A program made the position numbers and the translations under genes. Positions 11,408 to 25,137 of a DNA stretch of 64,000 bases are shown piece after piece. Where the stretch lies: contig JANPWX010000054.1 of the NCBI GenBank assembly GCA_024734555.1, positions 4,314,287-4,378,286 on the forward strand, in the 5' to 3' direction. Under the pieces are notes generated by a model. It saw nothing but the letters and a program-made list of their open reading frames with translations, did no database searches and had not been told where the DNA came from. The DNA comes from Trochalopteron elliotii. Taxonomy: Eukaryota; Chordata; Aves; Passeriformes; Leiothrichidae. Position 1 is the first letter of the stretch. The number at the start of each line of letters is the position of its first letter.

Positions 11408-14400
11408 CTTGTGATATGAGATGGAAAAATAGAAATAGAAAAGCCCTATGCTATTAGGCTATAAGACAGGAAAAGATGACCAAAAAAACAGTGGGACAAG
11501 CTAGAACAGGCCAAAGGAGAATAAACTGTCTTCTCAGAAGGTATTAAAGCAAGGCTTGGAGACTTTTCAGAAAACTGAGGCATGATGTGGGAATGATGAT
11601 TTGTCAATTGGAAGTAAAAATAAAGGGGCAAAACAAAACTCCAGCAGACAGCTACCAACAAAACTGAATTTGTACAGAATGTATGATACTGATTTCATTC
11701 TTAATGGAAACTGAGTTTATAAGAAAACCAAGGTATCTTCCACTCCAAATTGGATGACAAGACAATAAACAGACATGCATATGGCATTTATGGTTCCATG
11801 TATACTTGGAATGCAGAAAGAAAAAAAAATCAGTTCAGGTAAAACAGTAGTTACACCACATATGAGTAAGTATAAAAATAAATCCAGATTCAAGAACATG
11901 AATCATTGTCAACCTAGACAGGAAAAAAAATAGCCTGAAATATGAAAAAACATACGCAATTTTAGATACTTCCATATATTTCTGTTTTTATGTTTCATTT
12001 TTTATATACCTTTTAGCACACTGGCTGCTCTACAATGGAGTAGTCACTTATATCTGGGTATCTGCTCCCATATTCAGTTACCTGAACAGCTGTAGTTAGG
12101 GTACTTTACCTCCCTTTAATGTAAAACAAATTGAACAAAAACCTTTGATCTTAAAACAACTTTTGCTACATATAACTAGTATGCAGAATATAAAAATTAA
12201 ACAAATCTTCATTATTGCAGACTAGCAAGTGGGGATTTTTCTGTTAACATCTTCTGCTGTGCCCTTCTGTTAGTTCTTTAATCCCATGAGCCCAAATATT
12301 ATCCCAATAACTACTTTCTTATGGAAGAACCTTGGTTATTGCTGTAGTAGACACCAAATCTGCAGAATTTTTAAGTCAATGTCTAGATATTACAATGAGG
12401 AAATCAGGCTCGATTTGGTTCTACGCATTCCTTAGCACGTAGTCAGTGTGGACACCTGCTTTTGGTGGGGTTTTGATTGGTTGGTTTTCATCTTTTCAGG
12501 GGTTTTGGGTGTTTGGGGTTGGATTTGTTACTGCTGGGGTGTTTGTGTCTGAAGTTTTTTTTGATATCTTGTTATCTTATATCAAGATATCTCCATGAGC
12601 CTGCTACCACACAATTAAATATAAACCAATTTAGGCTGGAATTTGATTTCAAGTACAGTAATCTGTGCTAAGGTGATGTTTTTTTCCTGACAAACATGGA
12701 AGTCTGCAGAGGCACAGAATTTGCCATCAACTGGGTTGTTGCCCTTGGTGCATCTGGGAGAGGAGCAGGTCTTTTGCCCACCAAGCAAATGAGAAAAGTT
12801 TCATGCTGTTCTGCCTGATATTTGGGCTCAGACTCCTGTACCTTATCAGAGAAGAAAGCAAGATACAGTAGGACCTTGAATGTGAATCATGAATCTCTCC
12901 CTTAGCTTATTTGAGTGATATCAGTTCTTGCTTGGCATCTGATGCCATTTTGTTACTGTCTGTCAGCAGGTGTGGTGAAGGAGCAGACTGGTTTATCATC
13001 CTGTTTGGACACTGGCAATTAGTCATGATGTGAGCTAATGTATCCACCAAAGTCCAGCTTCCATAAAGGATCAAATAGCATGGCTGAGAGAGGATTTACA
13101 AGCTACAGAAGACACTTTTAAGGCACTGTACTGAACCTTATCGAGGCTGCTGCAGTCTTATTTTTATGCCAAGCCCTTTGTTACAGACTGTTTCAAAGCC
13201 CTTAAATTAAGGAACATTTTCCTGCTTCTTATTGGTGTAACTCAGCCAGGCAAGTGGCTGAGAGTTAGGTACAATCCCAGCAATAAGCACTGGCCACTCA
13301 GAACAGCTATTCCCCAGCAAACCCTACAGAGGTAGCATTTATCTCCTGTCCATCTGCTGCTGCACCAGTGCAGGACCAGATCCCTGGGATTCCTTTGATT
13401 TTATTCAAGAATGTTTGCTGCTTTAGAGGTGAAATTCCACAATACATGCTCCAACAGCAACAGCCACAAGCAATTTTGACAGAACACATCACTAATTGCA
13501 AAATCCTAATTGAAATAATACCTGCCCTATTCTCTAATTTTCCAAAGGTGTAAAACTTACTACGTATTTCCTCTTCACCATTCCAGTTCCCTAAAAAAGC
13601 TATTCCCTGTAGAAGTTCCGAGTAAAAAGCTATTTTACATATGCTTTAAAGCCAGGGAATGTGACACACGTGTTCCCTGTAGGGCTGCATCCACCAGGTG
13701 TTCCCAAGGCCACTGGAAGGAGAGAGGCAGCAGCCCAGCCATTTTAACCTACATTTCTTCCTTGCTCCACAGCATCCAGGCAGTGGGAACAGTTTGCTAC
13801 ACTGGCTGCTACTTCCCACATGTCAAAAGAGCTCTCTTTCCTCCTGGGGTCCTGGACAAGATGAGCATCCCAACATGTCACAAAATAATTGAAATATAAG
13901 GATATGGAAACATCTCAAGGACTCCTGACACAGGATCATACAAAAAAATAAAACCATTCCTTAGCTGCAGGTACAAATGAGCCTTTTCATAGAAGACACA
14001 AGCAACACAGAGATTATTTATCAACCAGAGAGGTAGGGAACAAGGAGAGCTAGGGGAGAGAAGGACATGTGATGTCAAGTAGTACTGCCACTCTGAAATT
14101 CCCTCTCCTTTCTGACTTTTCTGTCTATTTTCAAATACATATTTTTATTAGGTACTAAGGTCATGGTACAGCTCACATAAAACTTGGAGAACTTGCAAAC
14201 AAGGACACAGTGCCTGCTGCTTCACATAAACTGAAGGTTAATTGGGACTGAGGTGAAGCAATGCAACAGTGCTAATAAAGAGGTTTGTGGTTTTTTCTAC
14301 GTTTTATTCTTAAGTGCACATGCAAAAAGACCCACAAAAGCACCAAAATTATGGTTATAGCTCTGCAAGTATGAATGTCTTTATACAGAATGTCATTACA

Positions 14401-17400
14401 ACCTGTTCTTTTTAAAACAGTTAGCTTAGGAGTGTTGAAACTTTAGAAAGGCATATCACATTTTACTGGAAAATAGGAAAAATAGAACCAGAGAGAAAAA
14501 AGGGAGTGTGACCAGAGTCTAGGCAAAAAGAGGAAATGGCCCTTTTTAAAAACACTCTCATTAATTGTGAAATTTTTCTTTCTGCAATAAATAAATAAAT
14601 AATTTTATGTTTCTCTAGTAAAGAAATCCAAACATTTTAGGTTTCTAATTGAAGTTACTGGAGTTGCCCAATCATAGGCCTGTTTTCCATCTCAGTAGAT
14701 TTTGTGCTGACAGAAATGCCCCTGACCCTGATTGTGCACATAATACAGGCAGTACATTATTTACTTTTGTCCTCTTATTTAGACAAAGGGACAATTGTTG
14801 GCTAAGAGGATTTATCACTGTATTTCGAAAAAATCTGCCTTTTAATTACATTTTTCAACAAGTCTCATTTATACTGTATTTTCCCCCCTTTATCCTTGAG
14901 CCCAATGCAGTTAATGGTCTGTTCCTCATATCTGTAGCTACATTACTGAATGAACTACATGAGTGAAAGCACCTGTTGGACAGTCACCCTACATCAGCAT
15001 AACACATGGAATTGTGGCTGGAAAAAAAAGTGACATGTGGGGATGCAACTGACTGCTGAAACAATGGCAGCTGGCTAAGATGAAAACCACCACATAAATA
15101 GCTTCAAAATTTCAACACCAAGTTGTATTTGGTCATTTACTTCCACTATTTCCTGTTATTTACCTTATATTAGCAACTGAGCTCTCGGGAAGGGCCTGCT
15201 GAGTGACTTCCAAGGAATTGCAAAGCAGAAACAACGACAAAAAGACAGCAGCAATCACTATTGACTTCTCCCTCCTACCCCTATAATTTCACAGGGATCA
15301 ATACCTTCATAATAGGGGCTGCTTTAACAAAAAAGGATACAATCAGAAGACTAGGAAACAATCATGTTTAATGGCCTGTATTCCTGATTCTGAAAGAAAA
15401 TTATTTGGATATAATTCAGTAATCAAAAGAACAAAGGTATATACCATAATAAAGTAAGATGGAAAATAAAACATTTGAAGAAAAGTGGTGTGTTGTACAT
15501 ATATTTCACTTTCAGTTCACTCTTTTTTTCCTTGTCCTCTCTCCACTGACAAATGCTTGATACACGACATAATATGTGCTTCACTAAGACAACCCTTTTC
15601 TGCTGGCTTTTCCATCAGTTCTATCTCCTAGCCATGTCAAGTTCAGATTTTCAGTCATACTGAGGAGGACCGAGGGAAAAATCTTAGCCATCATATTAAT
15701 TATGGTTAATATGAAAGTACTTTGATTAGGTCAAAGTACTAATACAATTTTTCCAAGGCACTTCAGGGAGACTGCTGGTGAGAAATGCACTTTGCCATTA
15801 GACTGGTATTAACAGTGCTGAACCAGTCACACCTTTATATTTCTGATTTCCTGCTGTTGCAGAAGCCATCCTCAAAACTAAATCTGCAACCATGTGTACG
15901 GTTGAGGAAACAACAAAACAATGCAGTTTTACAATTAATATGCTTGCCCAGAAATCTAGATTAGAATTCAGTGATTCTATACTCCTGCCACCTTTGCTAC
16001 CTTAACTCAGTCTAGCGTAATAACAACATATGCATTTAAAGTGTTATCTGTCAACTCGCATCTCTCAGAAGCAGAAGAACTTCTTGGTTTGCTGCAGCCT
16101 CACCTCAAATCAAGGCTACAATGTCCTTCTAGGGGACAGAGCATAGTCATTATATAACTTCAGCTTTCTCATCCCTAATCCTTTCACTGTAAAACACAGT
16201 AAATGAAAACTCAAGAGCTGAGCTATAAATGTTTGCAAGGTCCTCTAATACATGGAAGCAGCTGAGACTGTTTCAGATCACAAATATGATGTCAGTGACT
16301 GAAAGAAACATCTAATGCAGAAATGCTGAAGGTTTGCAGCCTACTGTAGCAGCACTGTGAAAATTTAGCAAGACAGGTAAAGAGTCCTCATTCTGGAGGC
16401 CTTCCAATCTAAAATGCAAATGGTGAAATTACTAGCCACAGGACACACAGGCAGCCAGTGCTGAAATGCAGATTAAAATTCAGTGCTCTCAGTGCCCAGT
16501 TTAATCTATCGCTTTGTCAGAAAGACACATGAGACCGCTCCACTAAAATCTGTGCAATGGGACTGATTCAACACAGAAGCCTTTGCTTAGAGGATAATTG
16601 CAGAATTGCTTTGTTTTGTCTTCCTATGTAAATCTGCCATATGGGCCTCAAGCTACTGTAATGAGGGAAAAAGTTGAGGAGTTTGATAATTCTTGGTTTT
16701 AGAAAGAGATTAAGGTCTGGCAGCTGGCACGTATGAAGCAGAAAAATTCAATCTAGCATGCCCAGCTGCACTGTGGAAGCAAGATGAGCCAGAACAGACT
16801 CTCTGCAGACAGGGAAAGCTTGCTCAAGAATTGCCAAAAGCGCTCAGGTACAGAATGTCACATAAAATTAAGAAAAGGGAGCAGCAAAATCAAAGAGCCT
16901 TTCAAAAAGGTGGAAGCAGGTTGAGACATGAAAAGCACAATAATGGCTCCTGTAACAAAAAATGTGGGTACATAAAAGAAGATGATCTTAGTAAGGAAAT
17001 TATCTCTTTGAATGACTGTGGATAGTCATTAGGAATTCATTAGATAGTGAAAGAGAATACACTCCATAGCTTTGCTGTCTAAGCAATCTTCATAATTGCA
17101 CACACTGTACAGTGATCACAGTGTAACTCTTTTTGAGTAGTGATATCTAAGAAATTCAGCCAGGTAGAGCTCCAGAAAGGAAGCGATACCTTTTGATCCT
17201 CAAAAATACTACATTTTACAAGAGAAGACACAACAAACCAGCTAAGGACAAGAGGCATAATTCAAGAACAAAAAATCAAGATGGGAAAACATAAAAGATA
17301 ACAATGTTGAGATTATATTTTTACATAACGAAAATATACATATTTAGACCTACTTTATATATTATGGAAATATGAAGGTTCATATACATGTGTATATGTG

Positions 17401-20400
17401 TACACAGTAAACTGAACTTAGTTTACTTGATTCTAGTCCCACGTGGCTGTAATGGCCATGATGCCTGTATAGCCAGCTCTGCATTACAGTGCAGTGAAAA
17501 CAGGAAAATTATATTCTTGTACTGTAACTATTATGCCAAGCTCTGAACTCAAATTAAGCCAAAGAACACAACTGGAGATTAAACATACAGTGTCTCAAAC
17601 AATTACACCCTAATCAATTACCAAGGCATTCAGTAATAGAAAACGAGTTCTTGACTCACTGCCCACCCAATTGTTAATTTACAATTAAAAAAGGGTTTTA
17701 CCACATGTAGAACATGGCGCAGAACAAGAATCAAAATTCACATAAAATAAGGTAACTAGCTTAGTGGGAAAACCTTTTTCTCAATATATTATAAATCTGT
17801 TTGATTTTTTTTTTTAAATTTTGCTTCTTTATTTCTTAACTGCTAACTGAGATTCTGTGTTCTATTCTATATTTTTATTTTAGGGAGTAAGACACCATTC
17901 AGTGTCATACATTGTTTGGGCAGTAGGTACTACTGTGCTTTCACATAGTTCTAGACAGACAAAATGAAAAACACAACCAGACCTCAAGATATTAGAAAAC
18001 CTTTTTGTTGGTTGTGAGAGTTGTTAGTGCTGCTTTAAACAAAACTACTTAAAATTAATTTCAATTTCTAATTAAATGATTATTGCTACAGAAAGTAATG
18101 AAGCACAAATGTTGCTATGACAATATTTATGCTCACGCTCAGGGAAGATCCATCTTTAAACTGACAAGTTAATTTTGCCACATAAAAATGGTTTGATGAA
18201 AACCTGTAACTTTTGCCTAGTGAAAAAGAAGCTAATCCTTCAACTGGTATGAAGCCTCTACATTAAAAGTCTGAGCTAATAGCATAGTAAGTTCCTAATA
18301 AGTTTTATTTGCATTTATTTATTGGCATCTGATAGGATGCAACTGCACACATTCCACCTTAAAACATCACTACAACTGTTTAAGTATTGGTGTCTCCCTA
18401 TAAATTATGACCCTTTAGGAGAATGTTTCCCCTATAAAGTCATTTCACAGCTTCACTTTTATGGGTTTTCACACCAAACACTTTCATAACTTGAAAGAGA
18501 ATAGTGTGGACACAGATATGTGTATATAAACATACCAATATTCAAACACATACAGATATATACAAAGGCAGAGCACATACACACATATTATTGACAAAAG
18601 GAATTGAGAAGATACAGAAAAGATGCCTTTCCACTGATTTTTGTTTTTTCAATTTGAGTGATGCCTTTAAAAAAGCACTGCAGTATTCATTGATGTGTTT
18701 GAACTAATTGCTCCTGACAGAATTCGATCCTTCTTTTTTTCATACAAGTCATTCCTGGAACATTATTTCTGCTCATGTACTTCTGTGACTTTCTCACTTT
18801 GAAGAGTTATTAACAACAGCTATTCACCTATAATCCAAATCACCCTTTGCCCACATGAAAAATGGAATTGTAGACTATAGAAATTTTAGGACAGAATGCA
18901 TTCTGGCCTCAAGGAATCATGAAGACATATGAAAAACCCATTGCATAGGCTGGAAAAATCAGTCTCTGGCTGCATTGCAGATGCAGAGCCCAGGAACTCC
19001 GGTAGTTTTGCACAACTAATACGGCTAGGCAAAAAGTAATTCCTTCTTTTCTGGGTTGTCCAGGACAAAAAAAGCAGTAGGTCATCAAGGTTTCAGTAAA
19101 TTCCTGATCTCTTAAAGGAATAGGTAATTTGGTTGAAAAAAAGAAATTTTCTATCCTGCTGCTCCTTTGTAAATGGTAAGGTTGGCTATTTTCCCCCTCT
19201 TATCACAGGGCTACAGAATAAACCTTGCCCTGAAATGAGCACAGTGCTCTTCAACATATCTCATATATATGAAGGTAGATACATAAAGCAAAGCCTTTTA
19301 AACAAAGCTGTAAAATTAAACATGTCTCAATGTCACAGACAACTCGATAAATTGACAGAAAGAGCTTTGAAAACTTTCTTTGATGAAATTTTCAGTAATT
19401 GCTGTCTCTGCTGCTCTTTGCGGATGAGTTTCATTCTGTTCTAGAGTAATCCATTAAAGTTAGAGCAGGGAAGTGCTGGTTCATTAAACAGCTAAGGAGG
19501 TGACTTTACTGAGTTGGAGCTTCCAAATCACGTTTGTGTGCTTGTTAAATTGAAAATTCTGTTGCCAAAGCAAAGTAGCAATCATTATACAGGCAAACAA
19601 CAAACAAGAAAATATTCTAAGACTTCCAACCACCTTCCAGAAATGCAAGTAACTCTCTTTCTCCTGGAAACTGTCCTGGGAAGCATCTCCATCTGGGCTT
19701 GATATTGTATTTCAATTGCTTTGCTTGTAAATACAACCCTGACAGAAGAAAAAAAAAACCATTAAGCACTGAAGACACTGAAATTTACAGACTGATTTGC
19801 TCTAATGGAGCTCTTTTTTTCAAGAGAAGGTAAAGAAGGGAAAAGCCATAGTTTGTAAACTTTTTTAAACTGGTGTAAAGGAATTTCTCAATTGAGTTTG
19901 CTCAGTCAAATCTCTGAGGACTAAGCTTTCTCATTGTATTGTTTTGTGGGAAGCACGTAGAAAGAATGCAAGATCAGTTCTGATGGTACACCTGAAATGA
20001 AAGTATCTCATTATGTTGCAGTACTCCCAACTCCATAGACATGTTATATTCCCTACTATTTCCTGGCTGGAATAGTATTAGTGAGAGGAATCACACTACA
20101 CAAAGGGTCTTTTCCCACAGAAAAGTTTATGAAACTTCCATATTATTTTTTGAAATCATTAACAGCCATTTCTCTGCAGGTTTGTTTTGTTCCTTCTACC
20201 CACCAACAGAAAACTCCATGGCAAGGGAATAGCTTGCTAAAATTTGGAATTCACTCAACCAGCTCTTTTCTGTTCTGTTCTGCTGTTGGACTGCAGCAAC
20301 AACAAAAGAGAAATGTGACATTCCTTCAGTTTGCTCTATGGCAGCAGCCTGCTGGGCTCTTGTGCTATTCCCACTTGTGTGCCAGGCTGCAGCACACATG

Positions 20401-20655
20401 AAGCAATGGCATTTCCCAAGCAGTAAATGCTCAGTGTTGCCCTGGCAAACTGTGGGTTTCTCAAAGATAACGTAGCACATGCTGCACAACTTCTTTGTAG
20501 GGACAGATTACAACACAGACTCAGCAAGTGGATTTTGGGATAGGGCTTTTTCTTATACCCTCATAGCACTTTGCTCAGTTCAGTCATGAAAGGAATTTTT
20601 AAAGTGCATGTAATATTACAGCAGTCTACTCCCCACAAGTTTTATTGATGCTCTT
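11408..20655. other. Non-coding DNA, nothing recognised
   Basis: About 9.2 kb of AT-rich, unique-looking sequence with no repeat family, RNA gene or exon I can support. Two short perfect inverted repeats occur at 12563-12591 (9-bp arms) and 15716-15740 (10-bp arms). The longest open frames (about 100 codons at 14649-14966 and 19133-19444) have no supporting splice or similarity signal. Confidence 0.5.
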
Positions 20656-21217
20656 TGTTGTGCTTTAAACCCCGTCGGCAACTAAGCCCCACAGAGCTGC
20701 TCACTCCCTCCCCCCGCAGTGATGGGGGAGGAATCAGAAGAGCAACAGAGAAAACCTGTAGGTGGAGAAAAAGACAGTTTAATAGTGAAAGCAAAAGCTG
20801 TGCACCCAAACAATGCAAAATAAGGAATTCATTCACCACTTCCTGTGGGCAGGCAGGTGTTCAGCCACCCCCGGGAGAGCAGGGCTCCATCGTGTGGGTA
20901 CTTGGGAAGACAAACACCATCACTATGAACATCAACTCACTTCCTTCCTCCTCCCCAGGTGTATATGCTCAGCATGACCCCACATGTTATGGAATATCCT
21001 TAGGTCAGCTGTCCTGGCTGTGTCCCTCCGAACTCTGTGTGCACCCCCAGTCTCCTCACTCCTCTTCACTGGTGGGGTGAAGAAAAGGCCTCACCTCTGT
21101 GTAAGCTCTGCTCAGCAATAGCAAAAACATCTCTGTATTATCAACACCAAATCCCAAACTGAGCTCCATACCAGCTACTGTGAAGAAATTAACTCCATCC
21201 TACCCAAACCCAGCACA
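20656..21217 (-). repeat. Solo LTR of an avian endogenous retrovirus
   Basis: On the minus strand the element runs TGTGCTGGG...GCACAACA, with the retroviral TG...CA termini. Internal phrases match an LTR type I know from bird genomes: 'gctgggtttgggtaggatgg'-like start, 'acagctgacc', 'ggatattccata', 'tgaacacctgcctgccc' and 'actattaaactgtctt' with an ATTAAA poly(A) signal. Flanking pentamers are CTCTT (20651-20655) and CACTT (21218-21222), a 4-of-5 match compatible with an aged 5-bp target duplication. No internal region adjoins it, so it arose by LTR-LTR recombination. A chance 141-codon frame runs through it. Confidence 0.85.
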
Positions 21218-22134
21218 CACTTTCTTCTAAAATCTAGACAAGATTATGCCTTTTTGTGTTTGTGTAAAGCTTGCAAGGATCCAGTGACTTAATTCAGAAG
21301 AGCTGCCAAACACCTGTATTTCCTCTAGAAAACAGTGGGAGCTGCAGAAAAGGAGTTTGTCTTCTGAAAAAAAATTGCCCTCTGCACAATGCAATAGCTG
21401 CTTCAGTAATGCCAATCGACACTCAACCCCAATGATTTAGGTGCTTAGAGAATCTTTTCTGTGCAGGTGGATCAGCAGGAGGCAAAGAAACCCTCCCACA
21501 GTTTTTGTTCTATCCCTTCTCCCCATTACTTACAGCTACTGACACATTTCAGCTTCCAGATGTACAAATAATATTCAGGCCCAACATTGTAAATGAAAAG
21601 GTTGTTTAGGTGTCTTTCCACAAAGATGAAATTAAAAATTCTCCATCAAAAAAATACAAAGCCTCAAATCCTCACCACTAAAGTAAGGTTAGTAGAAAAG
21701 CTTAGTTAAACACATGCAGTAATTTTCTTAATCAGCCAGCACTTCAGAAAGACAGATGCTTCTGTTTATGTTGGTCTATTATCAAGTCCTTTGGTGTCTG
21801 AATAATTCTTACGCCTATCCTGAAATTTCATTTACATAAATTTCTTCTGTATTATTCTGCCTTTTGTGACAGATAGTACAAGTATTTTTATTTAGTTGGT
21901 TGGCTTATCCTTATTGGTCTTGAGAATCACAGTATTTTGTGCATTTCCTCTGTCTTTTATCCAACTGTAGTGATCAAAAATTATGAATAATTACACCACG
22001 TGTATGAAAATCAAAAGCTGTATAAGAACTAATTCTAGCCTTGAAACTTATGCAGGAAACCCACTGCTGTATCTGGTTTTTATTTCCCAAATGTCATCTC
22101 TTAGAGCTTTCTAGAGAGGCTTATGCAAACAATG
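21218..22134. other. Non-coding DNA, nothing recognised
   Basis: Unique AT-rich sequence between the solo LTR and the CR1 copy. Confidence 0.55.
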
Positions 22135-22650
22135 TAAATCACAGGCTGGCTGAGGCTGCCAGGGACCTCTGGAGGTCATCAGTTCCAGCACTCCACTCAA
22201 GCAGGGCCAACTAAAGCTGGCTGTGCAGGACCATGTCCAGAATGCTTCTAAGTATTGCCAAGCATGAAACCTCCACACCCTCAGGACAGCCTGTGCCAGT
22301 GCCCAGTCACCCACACAGCAAAGGGTTTCCCGATGCTCACACAAAAATCTCCTGCTTCAGTCTGCACTCTGGTCCTGCCACTGGGCACCTCCAAAAACCT
22401 CTCACTCCTCTTTGAACCTTCCCTTCAGGTATTTATATGCACTGAGATTCTCCTGAGCCTCCTCTGCTCCAGGCTGAACAGTCCCAGATGTCTCAGCCTT
22501 CCCTCATGGGAGAGATGCTGCAGTCCCTTACTAACATTCCTGGCCCTTTGTTGTGCTCTCTCCAGTATGTTCAAGCTCTTGTGCTGAGAAGCCCAGAACT
22601 GGACACAGCACTGGAGGTGAGGCACCACCAGTGCAGAGTAGAGAGGATGG
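22135..22650 (-). repeat. CR1 LINE 3' end with the ORF2 C-terminus
   Basis: The right part (about 22425-22650, read on the minus strand) encodes the C-terminal tail of CR1 ORF2, recognisable by the spacing of VPHLQCCVQFWASQ, ILERAQQRA, GLQHLSHEGRL and LGLFSLEQRRLR. The left part is the CR1 3' untranslated region, reading on the + strand as phrases such as 'ccagggacctctggaggtca' and 'cagcactccactcaagcag'. It is a typical 5'-truncated copy with substitutions and is not functional. Confidence 0.88.
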
Positions 22651-22785
22651 TGCAACTCAATGCTGTTACTTGTCACATATATCTAAATTTTATAATACCA
22701 GAACAGCTAGGGCAGAAATATGAAAACTCCAGCTTTGAAATCACGCATCTGATTTCATCAATATTGCCTAACAACAAAATCCTTA

Positions 22786-22787
<2 letters not shown>

Positions 22788-22836
<49 letters not shown>
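22788..22836. repeat. Poly(A) homopolymer, about 48 bases
   Basis: An uninterrupted A run flanked by unique sequence. No retroposed body immediately upstream on the + strand was recognised, so it may be an expanded simple repeat or the tail of an unrecognised insertion. Its length in an assembly is unreliable. Confidence 0.9.
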
Positions 22837-22838
<2 letters not shown>

Positions 22839-25047
22839 GAAACAAGACAGATCTTTTCCCATAATATGTAGATTCCACAGGTAAGAGTCTTTAATATTTA
22901 TATTTTTGACTGGTTAAAATAATTAATTACCCTAAATCTCTGTTATTGGTTGAAAGAAAGACTGAGAACTCAGTTACTATCATTTTAATTTCTCTTAATG
23001 ATTCTGGGCATCAGACCAAGGTGTGACTTCTGGTTTCACACACATAAAAAAGGCTTTCCTTTGTACCCTTAAGTGCATTTCACACAAAGCATCATTGTGA
23101 CAGTCTAAAACTAAACAAGATTTTAGAAACTTTCATGGCAATAGCAATGATTTATTTTTTGACTGTGCTCTCTTGAGGCACAGGATGCTGAATGCCACCC
23201 TTTTCATCTTTTATGGAGAGGTTTTTCTATAATGTTCTAGTAGAAATGTGAAAAAATGCAAAAACTTTATTAAGAAAAGAACTTAATCTTTTTTTCTATT
23301 CTCCACATCCCATTCTCTTCTACTAAAAATACATCCCACAGCCACTCTTAAGTAAAGCAGTAAACCAGAAGAGCTGTGCAAAATTTAGTTGGGTCTAGAT
23401 TTAGACAAATTACTCAAGCTTCTTCCAGATTGAATTACCGTGACCCTCTTAGTATAGTATCAGCTCACTGTGTATCTGTTTTAGCAAAAATCTCAGTTGG
23501 CATCCAGCATGCAAGCAATTTTCCGCCCTTCCACTGAGCGGCAATTTAAGAAACATAAATAACAATAGAACTCCAATCCATTTCTGTCTATTCTTTGAAT
23601 CATGAGTAAAGTGAAATAAATATACAGTAGAGTGACTAGGCTGCACAAGCAAGATTACACAATGTTAGAGTGGTATAAATGTTCCTTGGGCAGCATTTCT
23701 CAAGTGCTCCAAAACAATTAATATTAGAGAACAGGTTTCCAATCTTCCTGAAGTCAAGAACTTTCTTCAACTAATAGATTATCAAACTCCAAAATATGGG
23801 CTGTAGATCATCAAATTACCTACTAGCAGTATCTATCTGGTAAAGAGCTTGCAAGTCTTGTTCCACTGACAGGCTTATGCCACAATTAACAGACAAAACA
23901 AGAGCTACTTATTACAGCTATTACTGTCAGGACCAAGGGGGTGTTTTGTGACCAAAAATTAACTGAATCAACCCCATTTTCCCTTTCATCTTTCAGAGAG
24001 CTCTGGATACAGCCAGAGTCACTAGTCTACTGCACAATCCCCAGTATAAACAGTGGTATTCCACAACATAAAGGATTCTTGAAATACTTGAGCTTAAGGA
24101 CTAATAAACCTGTTGAATTCATTAGTTGATTCTGTTATAGAAGCTAATACAAACTTATGTGTCTCTAGCAAGAATCATTATAGCATCATAACACATTTCT
24201 ATATTCAAATGCAGAGTACATTCTAGAATCTTCTTGTTTAAAAGGCAGTGTAAACATGTAAAATATTGCTACATGGCTCACCAGCCTTCATATTCTACCA
24301 GTGCCTAATACTGCCTTCTCTGTATCTCTACATACAGTACAGAAAATATAAAGGAAACAAATTCCTTCCAGCCTTCAGCTTTAAAAACTAATTCACATTA
24401 AAATATGACACTGACTTGTAGTAGAGCAAGCCAGGTGAAACAAGCTGCTCTAGCCAGGCTTTGACAGACAGCTTCAATCAGCCTACTTATCCTCCATGTG
24501 GAAGGTGTAATCCAGGCTGCTGCCAGCTGCTTCCCTAAAAGGCTCTTCCTCATTCTGTACATCAGTATTGCTACGGCAACAACTCAGTCAGTAGAAGTCC
24601 ACTGTGAAACATGTTGAAGACAGATAAGGATATGGGAAATGTGCTTCTTGCCTGTGTTTGTACCATTCTGCTCCTTCTCACAGTCCTGGTAGCACAGAGG
24701 AACTGCTGTTGTAGTCTGAAACTCAAACAGGGGCTGCAGAGTTGGCTTTGAATCATCAGCAAAAATTCTACCCCAGCTTCTAACAGCTGGAGATGGCACA
24801 GATCCACTGCCTGGGAGCACAGCACCATGCTAGGGAAAGGACAGGCCATGCAAGATCCTGTACTTGCCAAAACAGGCCAGGCTTCCTCTCCTGATCAAAA
24901 GGAAGCTGTTACCAATCCCATAAGGGCCCTAAGAGACACATAAGCCTTTGTTTTCATTGTGGTTTCTTTTGTTTTTTAATTGTATCACAGAACCTTTTAT
25001 GTTCAACTCTTTTCTTCAAAGAAAAAAACCAAGCAAGTCCCCACAAA

Positions 25048-25049
<2 letters not shown>
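22837..25049. other. Non-coding DNA, nothing recognised
   Basis: AT-rich unique sequence. Open frames at 24571-24870 in two overlapping minus frames lack splice and similarity support. Confidence 0.55.
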
Positions 25050-25091
<42 letters not shown>

Positions 25092-25137
25092 AAAACCAAA
25101 ATCCCCAAAAACTAAACCAACCAACCCCCCCCCCCAA
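25050..25137. repeat. Poly(A) run followed by A/C-rich and poly(C) tract
   Basis: About 40 A residues (25050-25089), then CCAAAACC-type sequence and a C run of about a dozen bases near 25124-25135. Low complexity, prone to assembly length error. Confidence 0.9.

Noticed and set aside
20655..21080. 141-codon plus-strand frame
   Set aside because: Lies entirely within the solo LTR, antisense to its transcription direction.
22488..22871. 127-codon plus-strand frame
   Set aside because: Runs antisense through CR1 ORF2 sequence and then through the poly(A) run as polylysine. A similar polylysine frame at 24980-25189 is rejected for the same reason.
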